Of a stretch of 64,000 bases of DNA, positions 1 to 6,399 are shown piece after piece. Position numbers and translations under genes: made by a program. The notes under the pieces were generated by a model, which was not told where the DNA came from, ran no database searches, and worked only from the letters and a program-made list of their open reading frames with translations. The stretch is from Corynebacterium jeikeium (GTDB taxonomy: Bacteria > Actinomycetota > Actinomycetes > Mycobacteriales > Mycobacteriaceae). Location of the stretch: contig NZ_JFCH01000054.1 of assembly GCF_000738175.1 (NCBI RefSeq), positions 1 through 64,000 of the forward strand, written 5' to 3'. Position 1 is the first letter of the stretch. Each line of letters starts with the position of its first letter.

Positions 1-441
1 GTACGCGTTTTCCGCTTCCAACCGTGCGATCTGACGGCGCAGCTTGTCTTCTTCTGTAAGCCGCTTCGGTGCAGCCGAGCCTTTGGGTCTGCCCTTCGGC
101 TTCGGTTTCAACGCCTCATCGCCGCCTTTGCGCCATTTCCAGGACCAATCTTTGACGAGTTGGTCTGACGACAGGCCAAACTCACGGGCAAGATCCATCA
201 TTGTCTCGCCGGCAAGGTGACGTTGGACAACTTCCTTCTTGACCTCGAACGAGTACTGCTGCTTTGTCGGTTTCTCCACAAGACATAGCCTGCCATGCAG
301 CTGAAACCGACGACAGAGCATACGGGCGGCATACTTGGAGACACCAAGGGCATTGGCAGCGGCTGTATAACCCATGCCTTGCTCGAAACACTCCACCAGC
401 TGCTCGCGCTGATATTCACTTAGCGAACTTCGTGCTCTCAA
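1..441 (-). CDS. IS3-family transposase OrfA, cut by window edge
   Basis: The minus strand is open from a TTG codon at 441 (or 447) to the window edge and encodes about 147 residues. The product has an N-terminal helix-turn-helix region (EYQREQLVECFEQGMGYTAA), a second helix-turn-helix-like stretch around residue 80, a basic linker (KPKPKGRPKGS) and the start of a coiled coil (LRRQIARLEAENAY) at the window edge. This is the layout of IS3-type OrfA, which binds the element ends and is joined to OrfB by programmed frameshifting. The only purine-rich ribosome-binding sequence (GGGGAG, plus-strand 451-456) lies inside the terminal hairpin. TTG 441 has the better spacing of the two possible starts. 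Confidence 0.75.
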   Translation of the reverse strand, partial: MRARSSLSEYQREQLVECFEQGMGYTAAANALGVSKYAARMLCRRFQLHGRLCLVEKPTKQQYSFEVKKEVVQRHLAGETMMDLAREFGLSSDQLVKDWSWKWRKGGDEALKPKPKGRPKGSAAPKRLTEEDKLRRQIARLEAENAY

Positions 442-447
442 TGACAA

Positions 448-499
448 CTGCTCCCCACTAGTCGGTAACTGATTTCTCAGTCCAACTAATGGGGAGCAG
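448..499. repeat. Terminal hairpin of the IS3 element
   Basis: CTGCTCCCCACTAGT (448-462) pairs with ACTAATGGGGAGCAG (485-499), leaving a 22-nt loop. On transcripts entering from outside the element this hairpin would mask the GGGGAG ribosome-binding site of OrfA, a known IS strategy against activation by external transcription. The pairing is seen; the masking role is inferred. Confidence 0.6.
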
Positions 500-539
500 T
501 TCACCGGGGGGGCGTTTCTTCATGTTTGCGCTTCATGTG

Positions 540-591
540 CGCCTCAGGCTCCTTGTGAAGCTTGGCGTCTCAGGCTCCTTGTGAAGCTTGG
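540..591. repeat. 26-bp tandem duplication
   Basis: Two adjacent 26-bp units (540-565 and 566-591), each containing TCAGGCTCCTTGTGAAGCTT, differ at one position. The second unit abuts the first 126-bp palindromic element. Confidence 0.85.
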
Positions 592-716
592 AATGTCGCT
601 AGAACGGGAATACGTCGGCGCCGGTGCTGGTTCTCAAAAATCCAAAACCCTCTGACCTGCACTTATGTGGTAATGAAAAATGTACCCACTAAAGCATTCT
701 CGTTCTAGCGACATTT
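591..716 (+). repeat. 126-bp palindromic element, copy 1 (CTAGAACG subtype)
   Basis: The left arm begins AATGTCGCTAGAACGGGAA at 592 and the right arm ends CGTTCTAGCGACATTT at 716; the arms pair over about 23 bases. The core CTGACCTGC lies at 652-660, offset 62 from position 591. The rest (CCAAAACCC before the core, GTAATGAAAAATGT after it) aligns with copies 3 and 4. No protein is encoded. The first base is G where other copies have A. Confidence 0.85.
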
Positions 717-818
717 GTGGTTATGGGATCCCGGTTTGGCGACATCTGCGGGCGTGGAGTCCTGTCTCGGTCACACTTTGGGGTGCTTGTGGGAGGTGGA
801 AAAGGTGCCAAAGGGCTT

Positions 819-944
819 AAATGTCGGAAAAGTTGCAAAACGTTCTGACGGGCTCTGGCGAGTGAGTTGTAAAAACCCTCTAACCAGCACATTTGCCGTA
901 GTGGAAAATGGTGCCAATAACGTTCTGCAAGATTTCCGACATTT
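819..944 (+). repeat. 126-bp palindromic element, copy 2 (GGAAAAG subtype)
   Basis: The left arm AAATGTCGGAAAAGTTGCAA starts at 819 and the right arm TTGCAAGATTTCCGACATTT ends at 944, matching at about 23 of 26 positions. The core reads CTAACCAGC at 880-888, offset 62, a two-base variant of the CTGACCTGC found in other copies. It has the same orientation as copy 1, 102 bp away, but the alternative arm sequence. Confidence 0.8.
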
Positions 945-1055
945 AGGGCATGTATAGGGCATGCATAAGGGTATTCAGGGCACCAGTGCTGTGTAGCCGG
1001 AGTGTCAGCGCTGTGTGGCCAGCGCGGGAGTCCGGGGTGTGTCGTACTTGTGGAA

Positions 1056-1403
1056 TTATTCTGGCTGGTCAGCGACCTCGACGTTGTAGTGAACGTCGTT
1101 GCCATCGACCTTGTCTGCGGTGACGTCAACGCTGTACGTCTCGCCGGAATCGTGCAGCTTGCACTCAATCTTCGCGCCCTCTTCGGCCTTCAGGCCACTG
1201 GGGCATTCGATGCGCTCGGGCTTGCGGCCAATCTCCTTCTCCAGGGAATCGGAGATGCCCTTCTCCACGTCTTCTTGGGCTACTTCTCCTCCTAGCAGCG
1301 AGCAGGCGCTCAGGCCGGTGACAGCCAACGCGCCGGTCAGAAAGGCTGCGCCGAGACGCTTGGAGAAGCGGGCGGAGTCAGCGGAAGTGCGGGTGTTCTT
1401 CAT
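1056..1403 (-). CDS. DUF4333-type secreted lipoprotein
   Basis: A 115-residue protein with a basic N-terminus, a hydrophobic signal segment and a lipobox (VTGLSAC) near residue 34, so it is expected to be lipid-anchored on the outer face of the membrane. The mature part has the IECPSGLKAEEGAKIEC pattern with two cysteines typical of DUF4333 domains, which are common in actinobacterial lipoproteins and have no assigned biochemical role. The ATG at 1403 is preferred over TTG 1412 because the purine-rich AGAAAGAGA lies about 9 nt upstream of the ATG. It is monocistronic and flanked by repeats on both sides. Confidence 0.8.
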   Translation of the reverse strand: MKNTRTSADSARFSKRLGAAFLTGALAVTGLSACSLLGGEVAQEDVEKGISDSLEKEIGRKPERIECPSGLKAEEGAKIECKLHDSGETYSVDVTADKVDGNDVHYNVEVADQPE

Positions 1404-1468
1404 GTAGGGCAATCTCTTTCTCTCGTTTGCGATGACTGTTGACGGCTAGCGCCATGCTGTTGTGCCTC

Positions 1469-1512
1469 ATCAGGAATCCGGGGTGGAACTATCAGGAATC
1501 CGGGGTGTGGAA
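1469..1512. repeat. 22-bp tandem duplication
   Basis: Two units (1469-1490 and 1491-1512) share ATCAGGAATCCGGGGTG and follow each other directly in the space between the lipoprotein gene and the symporter gene. No function is apparent. Confidence 0.8.
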
Positions 1513-1539
1513 TGCCGCCCGTGGCGAAATGTTCCAAGC

Positions 1540-1627
1540 GTGCAGCACGCTGCACAGTTCGAACTTAACCGATGCTGAGTATGTTTGTCCGGGAAACGCA
1601 GGCGTCAATAAGAGGGTGCGATAAAAT
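1540..1627 (+). promoter_or_regulatory. Palindrome and -10 region upstream of the symporter gene
   Basis: GTGCAGCACGCTGCAC (1540-1555) is a near-perfect 16-bp palindrome of operator size. Downstream, TAAAAT at 1622-1627 is a good -10 hexamer, about 65 nt ahead of the start codon at 1692. No clear -35 is seen. The palindrome is a plausible regulator site; the regulator is unknown. Confidence 0.4.
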
Positions 1628-1691
1628 ACCCAGAGCAACAGAGCACACACAGCACAAAGAGAAAAGATAGAGAACAGAAGAGGGAGCCTCC

Positions 1692-3065
1692 ATGGACTTT
1701 ACGGTCTTTGATCTGCTGATGGATGTCGGCATGATTTCGGTACTGCTGATTATCGGCACGTTCATGAGGCGCCACTTCGAATGGTTCCGCAACCTCCTGA
1801 TCCCCGCGCCGATCACTGCGGGCCTGCTTGCACTGCTCCTCGGCCCCGAAGTGTTGGGTCTGCTGCCGTTCTCCGGCGCGCTGGGCGATTACTCCACCCT
1901 GCTGATCGCCGTGGTGTTTGCCTCCATGCCGTACAGCATGACCTTCGCCTCCAACGATGCCTCGAAGGCGAAGAACATGTGGGGCTTTTCCACCTCCATG
2001 TTCCTCGGCCAGTGGGGCATTTTCATGCTGCTTGGCCTGCTGGTTTTCGCGCCGATCTTCGATGCTCCAGAGTGGTTCGGCATGATGCTGCCCGTCGGTT
2101 TCGTCGGTGGGTTCGGCACTGCCGCGGCCGTCGGTGGCGCGTTTGGGGATATTGGTGCGGACGCCGCCATGTCCCTGGGGTTCACCTCAGCGACTGTCGG
2201 TACGTTGGCCGCGATCATCGGTGGAATTATCTTCGCAAACTGGGGTATCCGCACCGGGCGCACGTCCACCCTGCCAGAGAAGCTGCCGTGGGAGCTGCGC
2301 TCTGGCCAGATCGAGGACGAAGCCAAGCAGCCTTCCATCGGTAAGGCCACCACGAACCCATCGTCGATTGAGCCCCTGGCTCTGCATGCCGGCTTCATCG
2401 CAGTGACCGTAATGTTCGCCTACATCGGCCAGCAGATCATCGGCCACTTCTTCCCGGCGGTATCGGTGCCGCTGTTTGCCCTGGCATTCGTGGTGGGCAT
2501 TGGCGGTAAGGTCTTCCTGCACGTCATCAAACGCCCGAAGTACCTGGACCAGCAGACGGTGAAGTCGATCTCCGGCGCGTCGACGGACTTCATGATCGCC
2601 TTCGGTATTGCCTCCATTAAGCCGGACGCGGTGGCGAACTACCTGGTTCCGCTGGCGATCCTGTTCGTGCTGGGAATTGCGTACTGCAGCCTGTTCTTCT
2701 TCGTTATTGCGCCGATGTTCTTCGGCGATAAGTGGCTGGAGCGCGGCATCTTCGGCTGGGGCTGGGCCACCGCCGCTGTGGCTACGGGTATTGCGCTGCT
2801 GAAGATCGTGGACCCGGATCTGAAGTCCGGCACGATGAACGAGTACGGCATTGCCTACGTGGGCTATGCGCCGATCGAAATTGGCATGAACATCCTCGCC
2901 CCGATCGCGGTGATAGCCGGTCTGACCTGGGGCATCGGAGGCATAGCGACAGTCGCGGCGGTGGGCATTATCGTCTTCGCTGCAGTGCGGGGCTGGTTCC
3001 CAGAGAGAACAGGGAAACGGCCGGGCAAGGGTAAACGTTCCGGAAAGGCGGCCGCGGCGGGATAG
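1692..3065 (+). CDS. GltS-type sodium/glutamate symporter family protein
   Basis: A 457-residue, very hydrophobic protein with about ten to twelve membrane segments in two halves joined by a charged loop near residues 190-225. Glycine-rich re-entrant motifs occur in each half (GFVGGFGTAAAVGGAFGDIG near residue 136; GIFGWGWATAAVATGIALL near 352), as in the glutamate:Na+ symporter (ESS) family. The C-terminus is a basic cytoplasmic tail (RTGKRPGKGKRSGK). GGGAG lies 6 nt before the ATG. The expected role is Na+-coupled glutamate or related acid uptake; the substrate is inferred from the family only. It is slightly longer than typical GltS (about 400 residues). Confidence 0.75.
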   Translation: MDFTVFDLLMDVGMISVLLIIGTFMRRHFEWFRNLLIPAPITAGLLALLLGPEVLGLLPFSGALGDYSTLLIAVVFASMPYSMTFASNDASKAKNMWGFSTSMFLGQWGIFMLLGLLVFAPIFDAPEWFGMMLPVGFVGGFGTAAAVGGAFGDIGADAAMSLGFTSATVGTLAAIIGGIIFANWGIRTGRTSTLPEKLPWELRSGQIEDEAKQPSIGKATTNPSSIEPLALHAGFIAVTVMFAYIGQQIIGHFFPAVSVPLFALAFVVGIGGKVFLHVIKRPKYLDQQTVKSISGASTDFMIAFGIASIKPDAVANYLVPLAILFVLGIAYCSLFFFVIAPMFFGDKWLERGIFGWGWATAAVATGIALLKIVDPDLKSGTMNEYGIAYVGYAPIEIGMNILAPIAVIAGLTWGIGGIATVAAVGIIVFAAVRGWFPERTGKRPGKGKRSGKAAAAG

Positions 3066-3094
3066 CGTGCGCAACATCGGCGGGCGCGAGGTTC

Positions 3095-3108
3095 TACACT
3101 AAGCAACT
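3095..3108 (+). promoter_or_regulatory. Leaderless promoter of the rhodanese gene
   Basis: TACACT at 3095-3100 is followed after 8 nt by the ATG at 3109, with no ribosome-binding sequence in between. This is the actinobacterial leaderless arrangement, in which transcription starts at or next to the A of the start codon. Confidence 0.6.
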
Positions 3109-3996
3109 ATGAGCAACTCTTCTGCCCAACAGCAGCCCGCCAGCCCCTTCGTCTCCGGTGAGGAGATGCTGGAGGCTTTCCAGCGGGGCGAACGCATGAC
3201 CGTGATCGACTCGCACTGGGCGCGCACCGAAAACAGCGCCTGGGAGGCATACGTGGGGCAGCACATCCCCGGTGCCATGTTCTGTAACCCCCTGATGCAC
3301 CTGGCCTCTATCCCGTCCCGCCACAAAGGCCGCAACCCTCTGCCCGAGCCGGAGCGGCTGCAGAAAAGCTTTGACGATTGGGGCATTACGGATGGTCGTC
3401 CTGTTTATATTTATGACGCCGGCGCCAACCTCTATGCGGCTCGCGCATGGTTCATTTTCCGTTGGGCAGGTGTGCAGAACGTCCGCATCCTGGACGGTGG
3501 CACTAGCTCTTGGGAGTCCGCGGGCGGCGACGTTGCCGGCGGTATCGGAGCCCTGCGCGGCCGGGGTAACGTGGCGGTGCGCCCGGGCAGCATGCCGACC
3601 CTCGACCTCGAGGAAGTAGAGCAGTGGCGCGAGGAGCGCATCCTGGTGGATGCCCGCGAGCCCTCCCGCTATTCCGGCAGAAAGGAACGCTTCGACCACC
3701 AGGCGGGCCGCATCCCCGGGGCGATCAACGTCCCGGTCAAGGAGCTCTTCAACAACCACAGCGAGCGCGACAGCAGCGCCAGCGGCCATGTGAAGACCCC
3801 GGAGGAAATCCGGAAGATCCTCGCCGAGAATGGTGTGACCAGTGGCGATGACGTGTGCGTGTACTCCGGCTCTGGCCTGCACTCCTCCCTGTTTATCGCC
3901 GCGATGGAATACGCGGGCCTGCCAGGCGCGAAGAACTTTGTAGGAGGTTGGTCCCAATGGTCCGCTTCCGCCTCGCGCCCCATCGAGCGCGACTAA
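3109..3996 (+). CDS. Two-domain rhodanese (thiosulfate/3-mercaptopyruvate sulfurtransferase family), active Cys replaced
   Basis: A 295-residue tandem rhodanese: inactive N-domain about residues 15-145 (with HIPGAMFCN) and a C-domain about 165-290 (ILVDAREPSRYSG, RIPGAINVP, GGWSQWSAS). Active family members transfer sulfane sulfur through a cysteine in the C-domain loop, typically xCGSGV. Here the loop is C250-V-Y-S253-G-S-G-L-H-S, so the catalytic position is serine and a cysteine sits three residues earlier. Either C250 has taken over or the protein is not a classical sulfurtransferase. The leaderless-type start is supported by TACACT 8 nt before the ATG. The EIIA-like gene follows 11 bp after the stop. 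Confidence 0.8.
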   Translation: MSNSSAQQQPASPFVSGEEMLEAFQRGERMTVIDSHWARTENSAWEAYVGQHIPGAMFCNPLMHLASIPSRHKGRNPLPEPERLQKSFDDWGITDGRPVYIYDAGANLYAARAWFIFRWAGVQNVRILDGGTSSWESAGGDVAGGIGALRGRGNVAVRPGSMPTLDLEEVEQWREERILVDAREPSRYSGRKERFDHQAGRIPGAINVPVKELFNNHSERDSSASGHVKTPEEIRKILAENGVTSGDDVCVYSGSGLHSSLFIAAMEYAGLPGAKNFVGGWSQWSASASRPIERD

Positions 3997-4007
3997 ACTG
4001 CAGGAGT
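3994..4007 (+). promoter_or_regulatory. Leaderless promoter overlapping the rhodanese stop codon
   Basis: TAAACT at 3994-3999 is a -10 hexamer whose first three bases are the stop codon of the preceding gene. Eight nucleotides separate it from the ATG at 4008. A GGAG is present but only 1 nt from the ATG, too close for ribosome binding. Confidence 0.5.
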
Positions 4008-4574
4008 ATGGATCCCAACTTTTCCCTGGATCCCCGTAGGCCTGGCCAGCAGCGCGAAGTGGCTGCGCAGAACCACTCTGCGAAGTTTCCCGTTGTGACC
4101 CCGCTGGCGGGGACAGCCGTCAGCCTCGATTCCGTCCCCGACCCGATCCTCGCCACCGGCACCATTGGCGCCGGTGTGGCGGTAATCCCCGACGCGGGCG
4201 TGGAGGTTGTGCAGATCCTCGCGCCCATCGGGGGAGTGATGAAGCGCGTGGCGCCGAACATGTTTGTTATCCAGACGCAGTCGGTGCCCGGCGGTTCTCA
4301 CGCGGAGACGCTGGCCGACCAGCCGTCGATCTTCATGCAGTTGGGGGTGGATACCGGGCGTCTCAACGGCCAGGGCTTCGACGTGCACGTCCAGGAGGGA
4401 GACCTGGTGCGTCAGGGAACTCCCGTGTGCACGTGCGCTCCTCGGGAATTGGGCCGGATGGGGTTCGATCCGGTGGTGATGGTGTTGGGGTTGCAGATGG
4501 GGGCGTCAGAAATAAAGCTAGACGTGTTCTCCGGTGAGCCTGTGATGGACGGCGACAACCTGTTCTGGGTGTAA
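4008..4574 (+). CDS. PTS EIIA (glucose type)-like protein without phosphorylatable histidines
   Basis: A 188-residue single-domain protein. From residue 34 it follows the glucose-type EIIA (Crr) fold: LAGTAVSLDSVPDP, GVAVIP, LAPIGGVMKRV, FMQLGVDTGRLNGQGF, VHVQEGDLVRQGTPV. In E. coli Crr the histidines in NHAFSI (H75) and FVHFGID (H90) carry phosphate. The aligned residues here are N84 (APNMFVIQ) and Q111 (FMQLGVD). It should therefore bind like EIIA but not transfer phosphate, which points to a regulatory or sensor role rather than sugar uptake. No EIIB, EIIC, HPr or EI gene is nearby. The alignment is by eye against remembered Crr. Confidence 0.7.
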   Translation: MDPNFSLDPRRPGQQREVAAQNHSAKFPVVTPLAGTAVSLDSVPDPILATGTIGAGVAVIPDAGVEVVQILAPIGGVMKRVAPNMFVIQTQSVPGGSHAETLADQPSIFMQLGVDTGRLNGQGFDVHVQEGDLVRQGTPVCTCAPRELGRMGFDPVVMVLGLQMGASEIKLDVFSGEPVMDGDNLFWV

Positions 4575-4590
4575 AGGGGGTGCTTGGGCA

Positions 4591-5049
4591 ATGACACGGA
4601 GGATTTTTAGCATCCTGTCGGTGGTCGGCATGATTCTGGCGCTGTCGCGGGTGGTGGAGATCTTCACGCCGCAGCAGTTGCAGAGCATCGCCGGGGTTTA
4701 TTTTGCGGTGTTGGCAGTGCTGCAGGTGTGGCCACTGGCGGCCACTCAGCGCAATAGTTATGGGCACCGGCGGCACCCCGTGAACCGCCTGTACACGCTG
4801 ATGAGCAGCATCGGGCTGGTCGGGACGGCGCTGCTGGCGATGGTTTTCTATGTGACTTCGCCGTTGTGGTTGATTGTCGTCGCGGGGATGCTGATGATCA
4901 TGGGGATCGTCGGCGCCGCGGTACTGGCTTTGTTCGCCGCGCCGTGGGACGACTGGTCCACCCGCCGGGGCCGCGATGTCGACGATGAGCTTTTCCTGCG
5001 CGACGACGAGCCCGTGGAGGACGTCTGGGACAAGAGCTTCCGGACTTAA
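4591..5049 (+). CDS. Small membrane protein, unknown function
   Basis: A 152-residue protein with four hydrophobic segments (about residues 5-22, 35-52, 70-90 and 93-115) and an acidic C-terminal tail (DVDDELFLRDDEPVEDVWDK). A G-rich sequence (GGGGG) lies about 10 nt before the ATG. It follows the EIIA-like gene by 16 bp and may be co-transcribed with it. I do not recognise a family. Confidence 0.65.
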   Translation: MTRRIFSILSVVGMILALSRVVEIFTPQQLQSIAGVYFAVLAVLQVWPLAATQRNSYGHRRHPVNRLYTLMSSIGLVGTALLAMVFYVTSPLWLIVVAGMLMIMGIVGAAVLALFAAPWDDWSTRRGRDVDDELFLRDDEPVEDVWDKSFRT

Positions 5050-5104
5050 GTGGCGCTGGGCGGGAACTGGGCCGGCACTGGGCCGGCACTGGCTGGGTGC
5101 GTGC

Positions 5105-6070
5105 CTATAGCCCGTGCTTCCGGTTGATCAGCCAGTGCATTGTCGCGGTCGGCAGCACGCGCGAGAGCGGGAAGACCACCGGCGCCATCGAGCCGGTTGC
5201 GTACAAAGGCTTGGGCCGGGCCGCGGTGATGGGCTTCAGGATTTCCTCGGCCACGCGCTCGGCGGAGATGCCGTTGGCCTCGTTGTTGTCCAGGTTCGTC
5301 AGCATGGTGGTGAACTCCGCGCCGTAGGGTCCCTGCAAGTCCACGTACTTCGTGCGCCGCGTGGAAAGCCCGGTGTTGATGGAGCCGGGTTCCACCACGG
5401 TTATGCCTACGCCGAAGGGCTGGACTTCGCGCCGGGCGGCGAAGGCGAATCCCTTGATCGCGGCCTTCGAGGCGACGTAGCTGCTGCGGTAGGCCAGCGG
5501 GAAGCTGCCCAGCATGGAGCCGACCATCACGATGCGCCCGGCCCCTTGTTGCCGCATTGTTGGAAGGATTTTCTTGGTGACGCCCACTTGTCCCAGAACG
5601 TTGATCTCAAATAGACGATGTAGGGCATCGTCGGGGAGCTCTTCCAGGGGGCCAGATTGGCTTTCGCCTGCGTTGTTTACCAGCACGGTCGGTGGGCCGA
5701 GGGTGAGGGCGCGGGTGGCGAACTCGTCAATGCTGGCGGGGTCTTCGAGGTCGAGGGGTAGGTAATCCACCCCGTCGATGGGGTCGGTAATGCTGTCGGG
5801 GTTGCGGCTAGTGCCGATGATGCGGTCGGGGACGTAAGTTCCCGTGCCGGTGCCGCTTGAGTCGCCGGTAGTTGCGTCGGCCTTGAGCTCCGCGAGGGCG
5901 GCGACCGTTGCCCGGCCGATGCCGGAGGAGGCGCCGGTGACTATGGCCACTCCGCCGTTGACGGCGGGCAGTGAGCGAGAAGGGAAGGGGAGGATGCTGG
6001 AAAGTTTTGCCATGCTCATTATTTTGGCTGCTGGAATGGGGGGATGCGGGCGGAATGAGATTTTCCGCAT
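5105..6070 (-). CDS. Short-chain dehydrogenase/reductase
   Basis: A Rossmann-fold SDR of up to 321 residues: cofactor motif TGASSGIG, NNAG, a serine in MVGSMLGS, and the catalytic pair YVASK. The C-terminal PKPLYATGSMAP region resembles SDRs annotated as acting on lipid or steroid-like substrates. A Gly/Thr/Ser-rich insertion (TGDSSGTGTGT) follows the nucleotide-binding helix where the family usually has a short loop. The start is uncertain: ATG 6070 adds 17 residues compared with ATG 6019, and neither has a strong ribosome-binding site. It is divergent from the glycine-cleavage operon. The substrate cannot be told from sequence. Confidence 0.75.
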   Translation of the reverse strand: MRKISFRPHPPIPAAKIMSMAKLSSILPFPSRSLPAVNGGVAIVTGASSGIGRATVAALAELKADATTGDSSGTGTGTYVPDRIIGTSRNPDSITDPIDGVDYLPLDLEDPASIDEFATRALTLGPPTVLVNNAGESQSGPLEELPDDALHRLFEINVLGQVGVTKKILPTMRQQGAGRIVMVGSMLGSFPLAYRSSYVASKAAIKGFAFAARREVQPFGVGITVVEPGSINTGLSTRRTKYVDLQGPYGAEFTTMLTNLDNNEANGISAERVAEEILKPITAARPKPLYATGSMAPVVFPLSRVLPTATMHWLINRKHGL

Positions 6071-6105
6071 TGTCAGGATTCTTTAGTGATCCGTCGCACT
6101 ACGGC

Positions 6106-6111
6106 TATGAT
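6106..6111 (+). promoter_or_regulatory. -10 element of the glycine riboswitch transcript
   Basis: TATGAT at 6106-6111 is a near-consensus -10 box, with TTTAGT (6082-6087) a possible weak -35 at 18-bp spacing. Transcription would start near 6118, about 35 nt before the riboswitch. Confidence 0.55.
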
Positions 6112-6152
6112 GTGGGAGAAAACTGCATACATTTTTGCCGCTTTTAGCTGTG

Positions 6153-6352
6153 GTGGGAGAGGCTCGGCGCTCGTCACGCGCCGGCCGCCGACGGAGCAAT
6201 TCCTCCCCGGGACACTCTCAGGCCCCAAGTACCGTCACAGTGAGGCAACTCTGGAAAGACCTGCGCGCAGTCGTGTGCACGCGGGCGCCGAAGGAGAAAA
6301 GCCGGGTTGACCGGGTGAAGCTCTCAGGCACAAGCGACAGAGTGGGGAGGGC
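6153..6352 (+). ncRNA. Tandem glycine riboswitch upstream of gcvP
   Basis: Two aptamers are recognisable. Aptamer 1 (about 6153-6260) has GGGAGAGGCTCGG, the GACGGAGCAA segment, CTCTCAGGC and ACTCTGGAAAGAC. Aptamer 2 (about 6261-6352) has GCGCCGAAGGAGAAA and CTCTCAGGCACAAGCGACAGAG. These blocks in this order are diagnostic of the cooperative two-aptamer glycine riboswitch. In known cases glycine binding turns on the glycine-cleavage genes, and here the riboswitch directly precedes gcvP-gcvT-gcvH. The expression platform in the last 45 nt before the start codon is not obvious: there is no U-tract terminator, so translational control is possible. Confidence 0.93.
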
Positions 6353-6399
6353 TCCTTTTAACGACCGTGCACTTACGACCGGAAAGTCCCTATAAAGCT

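Larger units (their letters stand above)
1..503 (-). mobile_element. IS3-family insertion sequence, terminal part
   Basis: The window opens inside an insertion element whose outer end is near position 503. The end reads, on the minus strand, TGAACTGCTCCCC, a typical IS3-type terminus beginning with TG. Immediately inside it lies an imperfect inverted repeat (448-462 against 485-499, 14 of 15 bases matching) and then the OrfA reading frame. OrfB and the other terminus lie outside the window, so completeness and target duplication cannot be judged. Confidence 0.75.
504..1055. other. Gene-free stretch next to the IS, holding repeats only
   Basis: No reading frame here has a ribosome-binding site or recognisable product. 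The stretch contains a 26-bp tandem duplication (540-591) and two copies of the 126-bp palindromic element (591-716 and 819-944). It looks like a repeat-accumulating junction between the insertion element and the lipoprotein gene. Confidence 0.6.

Noticed and set aside
715..957. 80-codon open frame between the IS and the lipoprotein gene
   Set aside because: It runs through a 126-bp palindromic element and has no start signals; the repeat explains the sequence.
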